Of a stretch of DNA of 64,000 nucleotides, positions 1-11,446 are shown in pieces. A program made the translations under genes and the position numbers. The stretch's first letter is position 1. The number at the start of each line of letters is the position of its first letter. Below the pieces are notes generated by a model that saw only the letters and a list, made by a program, of their open reading frames with translations, was not told the DNA's origin and ran no database searches. This DNA is from Amanita rubescens (taxonomy: Eukaryota; Basidiomycota; Agaricomycetes; Agaricales; Amanitaceae), in contig WION01000038.1 of NCBI GenBank assembly GCA_015039365.1, forward strand, positions 186,001-250,000, read 5' to 3'.

Positions 1-362
1 TAGCGAATGGTGAAGCTCGGCCAGGACGGAATTGATGACGTCCTCGATGCTATGATGCCAGTTTTTTATGTCAAGTTCAATGTAGAATGATTTGACCATT
101 CCCGCTTTCCGCGCATTCGTACTCAATGTATGTAATAGTGTTCTATTCTCTTCCAGTGCCGATGGAAAGTTTCTATTCGGATACGGTGTCAGATTCCGGG
201 GTGGTAGCGCGAAGAAGTAGACGTGGTGGTAGAGCACGCGCTCCGCTACGTCTTGCATCGACGCGTGTACTCTGCAAAGAGAAGCTAAATCGCCAGGTGG
301 ACAGAGCTTTAGTATTTCGTGCTGGATTTCGGGTGAAAGGTCTAAGAGATGCATATTGCTAG
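1..362 (-). pseudogene. Truncated F-box gene relic
   Basis: This stretch aligns by eye along its length with the 5' half of the intact F-box gene at 3420-4725. It shares the segment covering the F-box and the following helical part, including the gtcaagttcaatgta and tagagcacgcg stretches, but many differences and small indels break the frame. It runs off the left edge of the window, so the missing part may lie outside. The plus-strand open frame at 126-362 is a shadow. I infer a diverged duplicate of the 3420-4725 gene. Confidence 0.6.
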
Positions 363-989
363 GTGGGACAAGGAATAGATCTGACTTGTCGATAATCGAT
401 GATCCCACGTGATACGAATAAAAGAACACTATTACCGCTATACAGGCGCACATACAAAATCATGCTTGTCTTTGCTGTGCTACTTGTGGTCCTTCCCCTT
501 TGTCACTAGAGGTGAGCCGCAGAAAGATGGCGGAAATGAGAAGCAACTCGCCCGGTTCATAAAATGACTAGACTCTGGCGAAGTTAAACGTGCTCAAACT
601 GGGTCATGATTAGTTCGGATTCATGGCTATCGCAATGAAGGTAACAGACTCACCCATATAACGTTCCTTCTTTCTCTTTGCATCTCAGACCGTCACATTC
701 TTCTTTACAATTCGAATTTCATTTCCGTTCTATCGTCGTTCTTCCTGGCGGCCGTTACATGTTTTTTGTGCAAATCAAGAACCTCGCGAGAACGATAGAA
801 ACACAAGATGGGTCTGGGCAATGATCTTGGTAAATATTAACAGAGGAAGCGGCGTGTCATGTTGGCAGCGTGAGATGCAAAGTGGCCGTAATTCGGAAAC
901 ATAGAGACGATTACATAAGCCGGGAACCTGTTGACGGCCATGAATCCAAGTTTTGCAGCCTTGTCATCTCCTAACATTCTGCCACCAAC
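363..989. other. Intergenic, no gene seen
   Basis: No exon chain or conserved motif was found on either strand. It is the 5' flank of the HNH gene that follows. The open frame on the minus strand at 837-1241 overlaps that gene's first exon antisense and has no family resemblance. Confidence 0.5.
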
Positions 990-2311
990 ATGGTGAACGT
1001 TTATCTGCACATCGAAAACCGACAAGTTCTCGCACTCTCTATCCCCTTCAGTGACATTGAGAGGCTCTCCGTCCGCCCTGTCAAATGGCTTCGATTTGTT
1101 ACATTCGCCATTTGTGGGGTCCGTGGAAATCTCTCTGAGATGCCCAATGGCCCCCCTGTCGACTATGACAGTATCTCCCTTGATGATATTGCCGAAGCTT
1201 ACTATTATACTCCAGAGGGTAATATTCTGAACAGATCCCATATTTGTCGCTTCTAATATTTTGGTTTAGGGGATCATCTTATCGACCACAATGCAATGAA
1301 CGATAGAATCACCTCCTCTGAGAAAACGCCACGCTCTTCACGTTTCCGCCGTGATGTCATGGCACGCGATGGCCCTATGTGCGTCTTTACAGGGATTGAT
1401 GGCAGAACATGCGATGCGGCACACCTACTCGGCAAAAGCAAGGGCGATGAGGTATGTATCCGTCGTCCGCGTCATTGTTCCCTGTCACCGCCTTGCTAAA
1501 CGCCTTCCTAGTACATTGGGATTGTTCTCCAAGATCGTCTCAATTCGTACGACCCCGCTCTCGAATCTGTGCTAGGCATCAACTCTGTTGAGAATGGGAT
1601 GTTTTTGAGCAAGAATCTGCATGCGATGTTCGCGCTCGGGTACAGCGCTTTCCTAAAGGCACGTGAAGTAGACATAAATTCCGAAAATTTCTGAATCTGG
1701 TGATCTCTAGACGCCCAACTTTGCTTTGGACCCCGCCGACATCCGTACGGTTGAGGCAGATCCAATGCCACCCAGTCGCATCACATTGCATCATTTGAAA
1801 CCAGACACTAGCCATTTTCCGATTCCGCAATATGACGCGCGGTACGGGCATATCGCCACCATCTACTGTCATCCTTGACTTCATGTATGGTGTTGCTGCC
1901 TATCGACGCTGGGGTAGTGGACAGGACATCAAGGAAGTGATGCAGCACCGTTTTGCCGAGCACTATAAACCTATACCTATACCACCAGCCTCTCCGCGCT
2001 CAAGTGACGACGATAGTTCCCTAGAATCTGATGACCTCGACGACGGCGGTGTACCCAATAGACGACTGAGAGGGAGAAATTACAACTCGAAAATGTCGGA
2101 TGGAATGCTTCGTGCGATGGACGACGTCCTTATGCTCTCCATGTTGCTCAAGGGAACCACTCCTGAATTGATGGCCACAGAAAGGCAGAAGCGAGAGGAG
2201 GAGGAAGAGTTGCGTGCGAAGGAGGCTAGTCGAGTGAAAGTGCAGCAGTGGATGCAAAGCTCTCCCCGTGCGTTCTCTCTTACCTCTGGGTTATTTCCCA
2301 CCAGAAGCTGA
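990..2311 (+). CDS. HNH_2-type nuclease-domain protein, with an apparent frameshift
   Basis: Exons are 990-1218, 1270-1451, 1512-1667 and 1711 onward. The introns (1219-1269, 1452-1511, 1668-1710) have GT/AG ends and the phases agree. Exon 2 carries the signature of the fungal HNH_2 family: a basic stretch, RDG..CVFTG, then CDAAHLLGKSKGDE, where the H is the expected metal or catalytic histidine. Exon 3 supplies the helical part with an NGM..L..LH motif, and exon 4 begins TPNFALDP, typical after the HNH core. The frame then ends at about 1886, but the matching C-terminal part (MYGVAAYRRWG, then an acidic and a Glu-rich coiled tail ending at 2311) continues one frame over without a plausible intron. 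This is a single-base frameshift in the genome or in the assembly. In basidiomycetes this family is multi-copy and of unknown role; nuclease activity is inferred from the family only. Confidence 0.7.
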
Positions 2312-3419
2312 TCTTACTAGGTTGAATAGAGATATCGAATTCCAGTCAAACGCAAACCAGACTACGGGAACATTAGATAAATGACTGCTTCTTGTACCAA
2401 TCCTCAATTTGACGGACCTTTGGTGTCCGTCCGCAGTTTTTATTACGAACCAATTATATATATTTGTATCCAGTATGGGTCATGGAGACATTTTCCACTT
2501 GGAAAGTAAGTCCTTCGTCCATAGGTTCTTTCTTTTCTCCTTTCTCGCTGTTTCACGGTATCCGGGTGCATATGACCGAGATGATGACGAGTCAAGACCA
2601 GTCCTCGTCAGGTTATTAGGCCTAGACCATACGACGGCCTCTCACTCGATCGGTTAACACTACGAGAATGGGATGAAGCAGCTATCTAGCGTCGCAAGAA
2701 TGTGCCTCCTAGTTCTCTTTAAGCCCTACTCCGGCATCCAAGCCCGTTCCCTCTCACAGGTAAGCCACGTGAAACCGGTCTTCAAATAACGTTCCTGACT
2801 CATACATCTTCTTTCGCCCTAGTACTGGTGCGTTGGACCCATCGCACCCTCCTGCACCCTATCCAATACCCTAGCCCCTTTTTTTCGCCCTCAAGAAAGT
2901 TCCGTGATCGCGTAGCACTAGCACGGAGAAAAGGGTCAACGATGCGTGACAATCGTGACAAACATACTTTTGTGCCCCCCACCGCGGAGTTCCGACTCGA
3001 ATATTGATAAGTAGCGTCCCTGCTTTGGAGGAAATAGACTTGACAGATGGGATCAACGTCAAAGTGAGATTGATGTCGGATAATAGATGACAATTGGCGA
3101 GCCGAGAAAGAACGTGTTGTTGACCGAGTGCGGCAATAGAACGGCGCATCCATTTGTCTTCGGACTCATGCTAATGGCGAGTAGAACCCGCATTGGATAC
3201 AGGAATGCATGACTGGTCCAGAGGATCATAATAAGCCGGGAGTATCTTGTATCCAAACCTTACATCTCCGGGTATGTACTCTCATTGCGTATGTCTGGCG
3301 CGTGTTCTGTTATCGTATTGAGAAAAGACTGAGTTGACGATCTCATAATGTGTATCGGTTGCTACTGGCGGTGGACCCTTACAAGTAGAACAAATATCTA
3401 CGCTATTAGGATCAAGTGA
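2312..3419. other. Intergenic with relic of F-box 5' flank
   Basis: No coding exon chain is supported. Positions ~2940-3075 resemble ~5040-5160, the 5' flank of the F-box gene (shared cttgacag.tgggatcaa and accgcgga segments). This suggests a duplicated F-box locus whose coding part has been lost or moved. Confidence 0.45.
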
Positions 3420-4725
3420 TCAATATAGTACTCCACCGTTGTCGTTCAAGCGCCAGTCGTCTTCGCTATCCCAGGGGGAATCCCAGTTAGGACTCCAATT
3501 GGATTCGCGATCGCAGGTAAATCCTCGACAGATCCTAACCCGTTGTATCTTGGGCCACGCCTTTTCCAAATCTTTCACCAAGCACTGATATATATCCGTA
3601 AAGAATAAGTCCAAGAGTTCGTCCTCTCCCAGGCCTATAAAATTGAAACTAAGATCCTCTACAGATTCAAAGCGTGGCAAAGCGTTGATGAATCCAGGAA
3701 AGCGCCATGGCTGTTAGAGCTAGTGAGTGAGGTGGGTAATTGAATTTGCCAGGAAGGAACGTTACCCGGATCGCAGCGTCATTAATGCTGATTTCAACAC
3801 CTGTACTAAAGTCCATATCTGGAAAGCAAATCGCTATCCCTTCCATCACTTCGGCGAGCAAATTCATATTTTCCTCTGAGATTCCAAAAAGATTGAACGT
3901 GAGACGACACTTGCCCCCCGGTCGGTAATAGTAAGTCTTCGGGAATTCGCGCAGCAATCTTCCAAGCTCTCGGCATTCTTGGAGAACTTGTCCAGGACGA
4001 TGAGAGGCGGGAAATATTTCTAGCTGAGTCGTGGGCTCAAAACATTTCAACAAAACAATGGTTGGCATCGCGTCATGGAATGCGAATAGTTCTGTTATTT
4101 GTTTCCAAACGCTTTCACCATGATAGCCAAAGTAAATTCCGAGGAACCGGAGGTTTGGCTGGTTGGCGACGATTCGTGCCAGATCCTGATCAGGTTCCAG
4201 CCATAGACTGTGGAGTTGGAAATGGTTGCCCCTGTTCTCGATTGGATTTCAAGAAAGTAAAACAAGTTAGTAATTGAAGACGAACCTGATCACTTGGCTG
4301 ATGCGCCCTTCGGAAGGATCGCGTACTAGCCACTGGCAATAGATGATACGCAAATCCACAAGGTTCGATAGATTTTTCAACGAATGGGACAGCTCGACCA
4401 GGATGGGGTGATTCGCATTTTCACATTTGCGGATATATTCGTCAAGTTCAATATAAAGTGATTTAACCATCGCCGCTTTCTGCACGTTCGTGCTCAAAGT
4501 ATGAAATAGTGACCTATTATTCTCTTTCAGCGTCCATTGCAAGTCGCTCTCCTCGTCCTCTATGATTTCGAGGTAGCACGCCACGAAGTAGATGCGGCGG
4601 TAGAGCACGCGTTCCGCTACGTCTCGTATCGATGTGTGTACCCTGGAGAGAGAGGCTAAATCTGCGGGTGGACAGAGTTGTAGGATTTCGAGGAGAATGT
4701 CGGGAAAGAGGACGAGGAGGTGCAT
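3420..4725 (-). CDS. F-box protein with leucine-rich C-terminal part
   Basis: The model is complement(3420-3710, 3766-4231, 4286-4725), 398 aa. Both introns have GT/AG ends and phases match (the exons sum to 399 codons with the stop). The start at 4725 is chosen because the F-box begins at once: residues 1-45 read LFPDILLEIL..CPPADLASLSRV..., followed by VLYRRIYF, as in many agaricomycete F-box proteins. The rest alternates hydrophobic strands and helices with LRFLGIY-type repeats expected of a degenerate LRR substrate-binding domain, and ends in an Asp/Trp-rich tail. Such proteins are thought to be substrate receptors of SCF ubiquitin ligases through Skp1; no substrate can be inferred. An upstream in-frame ATG at 4902 would add 59 residues without family support. 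A decayed paralogue lies at 1-362. Confidence 0.78.
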
Positions 4726-5228
4726 ATTACGAGTCGCTGGGGAGAAGGAGTGAATCACTGGATAGAACGATACGACGCATACATACAAGGTCAAACACTC
4801 TTCCATATTACGTATGTCCTCCGATACGGAAGACTTCGCACTCAAACTGGGCAATCGGATTTTGGTTGGATACCAGTCGGTTTGCGTTCGAGCGACACGC
4901 ACGCAAATCCCCGACAGACCCTAACTCGTTGCACTTGGAGGATGGAAAGCGGTCGTGTACGCGCTAGAGAAGACAAGGCCATAACAGAGACCCATTTCTG
5001 GAGAGAGACCTAGGACGCATGCTGAGAGAATGGCACCGCTAAAAAGGCACGACTGTGTGACAAACGTGACTTACCCTCACCTTCCCTCACCGCGGATATA
5101 GATATCTGAGGAAATAGACTTGACAGGTGGGATCAATCAACATCAAATTTAGATTGACGGGCATGGTACATGACAGCTATATACGAAAAAAAGCCAAGAA
5201 AGTCGTTTTTTGAGAGAAAGAAAAAATA
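4726..5228. other. Intergenic between F-box and ICMT genes
   Basis: This is the 5' flank of the F-box gene and 3' flank of the ICMT-like gene, both on the minus strand. The part at ~5040-5160 recurs in diverged form at ~2940-3075. No other feature is seen. Confidence 0.4.
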
Positions 5229-5957
5229 CTACAGAACACCAGGGAAGAACCACCACGGGACGGCAACTGCGTACTTGTCCCATTCGTCGGGAAATAGTTT
5301 TCGCATTTGTTTATCTTCGGCTTTGGCTCTGTTCACGCCGACGGTGAGCGTCCATGCCCACCATAGCGCCCAGACGAGGATGGAGAGGCCTGGAATGGTG
5401 CGTAGAGGGCCGCACTCTGTGAGCCAGGCGCCATCGGACAAGTGGGCAAAGGCGATGCCGGCGACGAGGAGGAGAGAGCCCGTGTATGCGGGATGGCGAA
5501 CGTAGCCGTAAAAACGTTTTGTGACGAGACGGTGTTGGGGATGGACGGTGAGGTCAAAAGTGAAAAGTTCTCCGAGGGTTCTGAAACAGTCTAGACGGAT
5601 GTAGGTTCCGAGGAGGATGGAGAGAGAACCAATGAGGAAGAGTGGGGTTGTGCGTATTGTTGAAGATGTTGAAGTTGGACAGACGAGTGGGAGGTGAAAA
5701 CTTCCGATGGAGGACGCGTAAAGTAACGACTCGAATAAGGCGCATATCCATAGAATAGTCATGTGAACCTGGAGGGTATAAGGTACATATATGCGCATGA
5801 TAGTGACACATACCCTAAAAATAAAAGGAGCAATTTTGAGTAACCACCATTGTTCTGTATGATAGCGTTGTCTAGCAAGAGTAGGATTTGGTGGTGTACA
5901 AGCGAGGTGGTTTGCACCAGCTTGTAAGATAGAGAGAATTGCTCGTGTAAGAGACAT
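5229..5957 (-). CDS. Isoprenylcysteine carboxyl methyltransferase-like membrane protein
   Basis: The model is complement(5229-5768, 5814-5957), 227 aa. A 45-nt intron (GTATGT...CAG) happens to be in frame, so an unspliced frame of 242 aa also exists. The C-terminal half has the ICMT signature: R.DCFRTLGELFTFDL....HRLVTKRFYGYVRHPAYTG, then a hydrophobic hairpin and a RAKAEDKQM...FPDEWDKYA segment that in the family contributes to S-adenosylmethionine binding. Four to five hydrophobic segments suggest an endoplasmic-reticulum membrane protein. Family function: methylation of the C-terminal prenylcysteine of CaaX proteins such as Ras and fungal mating pheromones. Basidiomycetes often carry several paralogues, so this need not be the Ste14 orthologue. 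The start lies about 80 bp from the divergent DAHP synthase gene, and the two may share a promoter. Confidence 0.85.
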   Translation of the reverse strand: MSLTRAILSILQAGANHLACTPPNPTLARQRYHTEQWWLLKIAPFIFRVCVTIMRIYVPYTLQVHMTILWICALFESLLYASSIGSFHLPLVCPTSTSSTIRTTPLFLIGSLSILLGTYIRLDCFRTLGELFTFDLTVHPQHRLVTKRFYGYVRHPAYTGSLLLVAGIAFAHLSDGAWLTECGPLRTIPGLSILVWALWWAWTLTVGVNRAKAEDKQMRKLFPDEWDKYAVAVPWWFFPGVL

Positions 5958-6037
5958 TGGGGGTGAAATGTATGCGCATACATTGAGGTTTTATTTATAT
6001 CTGGGATTGAACCGCGGAGATCACAAACAAATTTAAG

Positions 6038-7848
6038 ATGCAGACAGTACCATATCCAGATAAGAAACACCTCGCAAAGCAAGTCATCTCTTCTACAACT
6101 CACACTAGACTTACAACTTCAAAAAAGTGTCCTCGCCACAGTCGCATCTCTCCCTCCACTCGTTGTCCCCTCCGAGGTACTTTTTTTAACCTCACCGAGG
6201 ACTTTTTTTCTAATCTTTTTTTTTCTAGATCGAGCGTCTTCGTTTCTACCTTGCTCAAGTACAGCGTAATGATGCTTTTCTAATCCATGCCGGAGACTGC
6301 GCAGAGGCTTTTGATGCCTGCACTCAACAAAACATATCAGCAAAAATCGGTCTCATCCTTTCTTTTTCTCTCGTTCTCATCTGGGGTGCCCGTCTCCCAG
6401 TCGTTCGAATCGGTCGCATCGCAGGACAGTACGCAAAACCGAGAAGCAGCCCCTATGAGCAAATCGGTGACCGCCAAGTTCTAAGCTTCAGGTCCGTGCT
6501 TATCCGCTTTCGTTCCCCCCGGTCACCGTTTACCTTCTTTGGCAGAGGCGACATTGTTAACGGATTCGACCCCAATGATAGGACTCCAGACCCTGAACGT
6601 CTCCTCCAGTGCGTGTTTTGCCCACCCTCGTCTTTCCCCCCCCACTCATCCTCCGCAGGGCCTACTTTTACTCGGCAACCACCCTCAATTACATTCGTAC
6701 CCTCCTCGCTTCCGGATTTGCCTCTCTTCACCACCCAAGAGACTGGTCCTTGGCACACGTTCGCTCTCCTTCCCTCCGGTAAGCTTCGATCTCTTTCGAT
6801 CTTGCTTCTCACACTTCCCTGGAGGCAGCCGCGAATTCGAATCCATCGTAGCTTCCCTTTCGGATGCCCTCGACTTTAGCCGCACCATCGGCGGCCTTTC
6901 AGGTTCTTCTGTAGACCACGTCGATTTCTATACCAGTCACGAAGGTCTCTTGCTCGATTACGAGCGTGCCATGACTCGTTCCCTCCCCGTTCCAGGCACA
7001 CCCGAAAAGACCGCCAACTACAATACCTCGGCTCACTTTTTATGGGTCGGCGATAGAACCAGGCAGTTGGATGGTGAACATGTCCATTATTTCCGTACGA
7101 TCAGGAACCCCATGGGTATCAAAGTTGGTCCCAGTATGAAGGATGACGAGTTGGTGAGCTTGTTGGATATCGTCAATCCAGACAAGGAGATGGGTAGAGT
7201 GACTCTCATTACGCGTTATGGTGCCTCCAAGGTGCGCACACCTCTTAAAAATTTCTTTCGCCTATTAACGTCGATCGATCCAGATTGGCGATCATTTACC
7301 GGGTCATATCAAAGCGGTACAAAAATCTAGACATCCCGTAGCTTGGATTTGTGATCCCATGCATGGAAAGTGCGTTCGCGTCTGTCTCCATCTCAAATCT
7401 TTTGATTGATTCCCCCCGCTCTCCTCAGCACGCTTACCTCTAGCACTGGCGTCAAGACTCGCAATTTTGGCACCATCATTTCCGAACTTACATCTTGCTT
7501 TTCCATTCACGCAACCAACAATTCGACGCTGAACGGTATCAGCCTCGAGTTTACCGGCGAGATCAACGATGAAGGGTTCAGCGTCACCGAATGCCTCGGC
7601 GGCAGCATGGAATTGGCAGAGGAACAACTCGGATTGAGGTACCAGAGTTTTTGTGATCCTAGATTGAATTTCGAGCAATCTCTCGGTACGTCACGGCGGC
7701 GTTTTGGCGTTCATGACCAACTCACGCACGACCCGCAGACTTGGCTTTCCTTATCGCCAACTATCTCAAAAAGCAACGCCGTGGAGAATTGTCCACCGTC
7801 GGGGATATGTTTGCCGAGTTAGGCGGTGTCGTCTCGAACAAGGTTTAA
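6038..7848 (+). CDS. Class II 3-deoxy-7-phosphoheptulonate (DAHP) synthase
   Basis: Exons are ~6038-6176, 6229-6491, 6546-6608, 6659-6778, 6829-7231, 7284-7369, 7429-7685 and 7739-7848. From 6093 onward all junctions keep phase. Class II (plant/actinobacterial-type) motifs are clear: SLPPLVVPSE, the metal-binding Cys in AGDCAEAF, RIGRIAGQYAKPRS, GDIVNGF, TPDPERLL, SHEGLLLDYE, RNPMGIKVGPS, the metal ligands in ICDPMHG, and GGSMELAEEQLGLRYQS with DPRLN at the end. It catalyses the first shikimate-pathway step, condensing phosphoenolpyruvate and erythrose 4-phosphate. The N-terminus is unresolved: the ATG at 6038 gives a family-like VPYPDKKHL start, but the LPPLV part is one frame over and I see no convincing intron between them. 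The 3' end is 45 bp from the convergent HECT gene. Confidence 0.88.
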
Positions 7849-7893
7849 AATCCATATATGTCTATTTTGTATCTACACACACACCCCTTGATA

Positions 7894-10800
7894 TCAAGAC
7901 AAGTCAAATCCTGCACCCGAGGTGATTGCTTGCAATAGTTTAGACCGCATCAGATGTTCCGTCTGGTAGGGCGGCAGCTGCGTGGGTTACACTACTTGTC
8001 AATATCATTTCCAATCAAAAATGACGTGCTCAATCAAACCTTGAGCAAATTGACGCATGTGCTTGACGTCGGTAAACGTTCTTCATCAGGCCCTGCATAT
8101 CGTATCGCAAAATTCGGTACCAATTCTTTGAATCCCCTAACAAGCGTGTGAGCTGCCGTTAACCAACCCCCCCGAGAGCCTAAAGAGACACGCACAGCAA
8201 CGGAGGCCGACTACAACTCGTCACAAACCTCAACAGAGACCTTCTCTGCTCTTGATCAAACGACTTGACGACTTTCCAAAAACAAACAATAACAGGATGA
8301 TTCTCCTCGTATGTCCCTCCATAATTCGTATGATTTTTCAAATCATCCACATCAATCGGCGAATTGGTCCCTCCCAACAAAATTTGAACTTCGTGTTGGT
8401 TAAACATTCTCAGCCAATTCGCATCAATCATATCAGAAAGACCCTCGAAAAAGGCTCGAGATTGAAGTCGGATCTGTCGACTGAGCCGATAATGCGATAC
8501 GAGTTGGATATATTGCAGTCGGTTTTCGCGCGTGACAGGTATGTTGCTCCCATCAGGGACGAGTTCGATCGTTTTGGCAACGCCGAATTCTGCAAACGCG
8601 CGTAAGCCAAGGCAGCTGTGCCCCGAGGAGATGAACCATCTCTGACCTTGATCAACGATGGTAAAATTTAACGAGAGGTCTTCTGGGTTCCCGGTGTAAT
8701 GCTTGAGATAGATCAATCCCTTGTACAATTCGGGATCAAGCGACGCAAGGTCGTCTAGGAAACTTTGTCTACCGAGCCACTTGGCGAGGAAAAACTCGGC
8801 AAAGGCAACGTCGACCAGGATACCCTCGTACATGGCCTTGCCAAGAATTCGTCCAATAAACCGGTACCAATTTAGGTTATGGGCTATCAGAGAGTTAGCT
8901 TGGGACCCCGAAAGAGCTTATCTGAATCGGCCTTACGCTCCATGGCGTAACCATGCGGATTAGGGTACAACTCGTTCTTCTTGTTCGTTAACCATAGTCC
9001 GCGGTCAGTGTCGAACACTTCTTTCGATAGAGACGTTATAAACTCTTTAAACACCCCTCCTCCGTCGATTCCGGCCCTAAATTAGCTTAGCATAACATCC
9101 ACGAAAAGAAAGAAAAACTCAACACCCACTCTTCCTGTCCAAATTGATCAATAAACGAAATCTCAATCGGCATCTTCAAGTCTGCATCCGCGAGCTTATC
9201 AAACCCGTCTTGAGCAACGCTCCCTCGCCTTACCGCAATCTTGGTTCTTCCCCGCCTCCAGAACAGCGCATGTCGGTCGGCCACTCCCTTGGACATTTTA
9301 TCATTGGCAATAAAATGCCGGAATATCGACACCCGTACTTCAAACGGGATCGCAAACGGGATGTTGTTCAGGATTCCGAGGCGCGGTGACATGACGGCTA
9401 TTTGCCGCTTCGTGAGAAGCCCGGCTATCGGGCTAGAGTCATCCGTAAGCTTTTGTTCCTCGAAGCTTTGGAAAGTTCGTCAGCAACGAATCGGACCAAT
9501 CGTGTTACGACTCACATCGCCGCTTCTATAAACGAGTCCATGTCAATCTGGGAACTGACGAGCCAATGATCCGGAGGAACGAATGGTTTTCGTGAACTGT
9601 GATGAAAAAAAGTCAGTCGTTTTATCGAAAGAAAAGATTCAAACATGACGTACTTTCGCGAGTGAATCGCAACGAGGCACTGGGTCACTTTTTCTCGTAC
9701 ATTCTCCCAAGTAAATCTCACGCTGGGCGCGACAGTCCCTTTATGCCAATCGGCCTGTCCTTCTCGTTGAAAGAGCGTAAAGGCAATGATCAACAGTCGA
9801 CGACTCAACGACTTGAGTTCAGTCTAGCGAAAGAGGGTTTCTGGACGAAGTACTGATGTCGTTTGTCCCGAAAAACTCGTCATCTCCCATAGTCAGCAGC
9901 ATTTGGTTGTACAAATCAGGCGAGGAAGATGAGTGGCGGCCAAGCGTCTGCGTTTGCTTGATCTAGGATAGATCCTGGACTGTCGTCCCTGCCAAGTGGC
10001 GAACTCCTAATGTACCCGCGGTACAGTTCCCTCACTAACCCTCCTCCGCTTGCATATATGCCGGCAGCACCGAGCACCTGGTCCTTCCTCGACGGCCATA
10101 CAGCGTTGAGTGCCAGTAAAAAGGTAATCAAGTGCAATTGAATCGATGGATATGTTTTCGTGAGACCAAGTAATGATGATATGAAAGACGGCTCTGGAAG
10201 AGTGCTTAGACGCTTCAACGTGCGAGGGTCCAATGCAGGATGAGGAGCGGAGAGCATGGCAAGAACGTGAGCGGGGGTCTCTGAATCGGAATCATCGCCT
10301 TCTGATGCATGAGATACTCTCTGCGGAGCGGCGGCTGATGGATCTAGAGTTGATATTGGGAGAGAGTTGAGGAGTGCCGTAAGGAGTTGCAGATACGCAG
10401 ACACGGCTTCTTTTGACAGGGAAGGATAGCGAGGGGGAACAAATGATACAAAGTTGGAAAGCAGGTGGATTCTAGAAGACTCGTCGAGGGATTCTACGAT
10501 TGGCGTAACGAAATGCGGGGAAACAACATTGAGATCCGAGAATGGCATGCTTGCAGAAAAGGAGCCTAAGGATTTGAGAGGTAGACGGTATGGAAGCAAT
10601 GGGATAGTGAGGAGGTTTGCGACGACTTGACAGACGGTCTGAGGGTGGGATGTTTGTGGTACGGATAGAACGTTTTTGACGAGCTCTACAAGCATGGGAA
10701 GGGCAGGCGACGACTTTGACTCTACGGGCTACGCGATTTGTAAGCAGGCACCACAAAGACGAACACGATGCTTACGATTGCTCGAATCGCCTTGGATATT

Positions 10801-11446
10801 AATGAATATAGGCCGTTATGGAAAAGGTACTCTGGAATTTGAGTGTCATAGGGTTGCGTGAATTGGTTGGGTGATAATAGGGTGTTTAATACGCGAAGGT
10901 GGTTTAGTGCATGACTCGACCTGGCAAACATCGTTAAGAGGGTTGACGACGTGGATTCAAAGACAAAAACATACTGTGGTGCTTTTGCAATGGACCGTAG
11001 CATGAACAAGCTTAGCTTTCGCATAAGCACGAGCCAACTTTCAACTGGTCGATGCACGTTCGTCACTTGCACAAAGCACGTCAGAAAGCAACGATGGAGA
11101 ATTAACAAGCACACTTGCCTGATTCTGATGCTAATACGGCACGAGACCAGATAGCCAAAGCCTCTTCGTCGTTTTCAAGTAGGACGAGACACCTCATGCC
11201 ATCGATTCCTAGCACGTCTGCTTCGAAGCGAGCCTTGAGCTCTTTCTTGAGTTGCCTTATCTGTATGACACCCCTCCACCACTCTTGCAGCTTGGACGCA
11301 CTGTCGTGACGTCGTTTCTGCTCGAGGCGCTCTAGGCGTTTCAGTCGAGCGCTATCGATGATGGTGGCGTGCGAGACAGCGGATGAGGTGCCTCCGAGAT
11401 TTATTCTTCTGCGTCCTTCTTCTGCGAATAGTGGTATTCGCTGCAT
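7894..11446 (-). CDS. HUL5: HECT-domain E3 ubiquitin ligase, Hul5/UBE3C type
   Basis: The model is complement(7894-7977, 8040-8136, 8196-8883, 8937-9076, 9130-9465, 9516-9596, 9654-10719, 10776-11065, 11119-11446), about 1035 aa. The start at 11446 gives the family N-terminus (IPLFAEEGRRRINLGG) followed by an IQ-like basic helix. The middle is an armadillo-like region. The HECT domain runs from about SPRLGILNNIPFAIPFEVRV, through KIAVRRGSVAQDGFDKL, GGGVFKEF, NWYRFIGRILGKAMYEGILVD and LLRFVTSCSRPPLL, to the catalytic Cys in TSSTCVNLLKLPPYQ, ending FDLS. Hul5/UBE3C enzymes extend polyubiquitin chains at the proteasome. Intron 1 (11066-11118) has a GC-AG donor (GCAAGT). Exon 9654-10719 needs two single-base removals, near 9930 and 9825, to stay open. 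With them removed, all downstream phases agree. Confidence 0.88.

Noticed and set aside
6496..7330. Long plus-strand frames overlapping the DAHP synthase
   Set aside because: They are read-through of introns in exon frames; the spliced model explains the conserved motifs.
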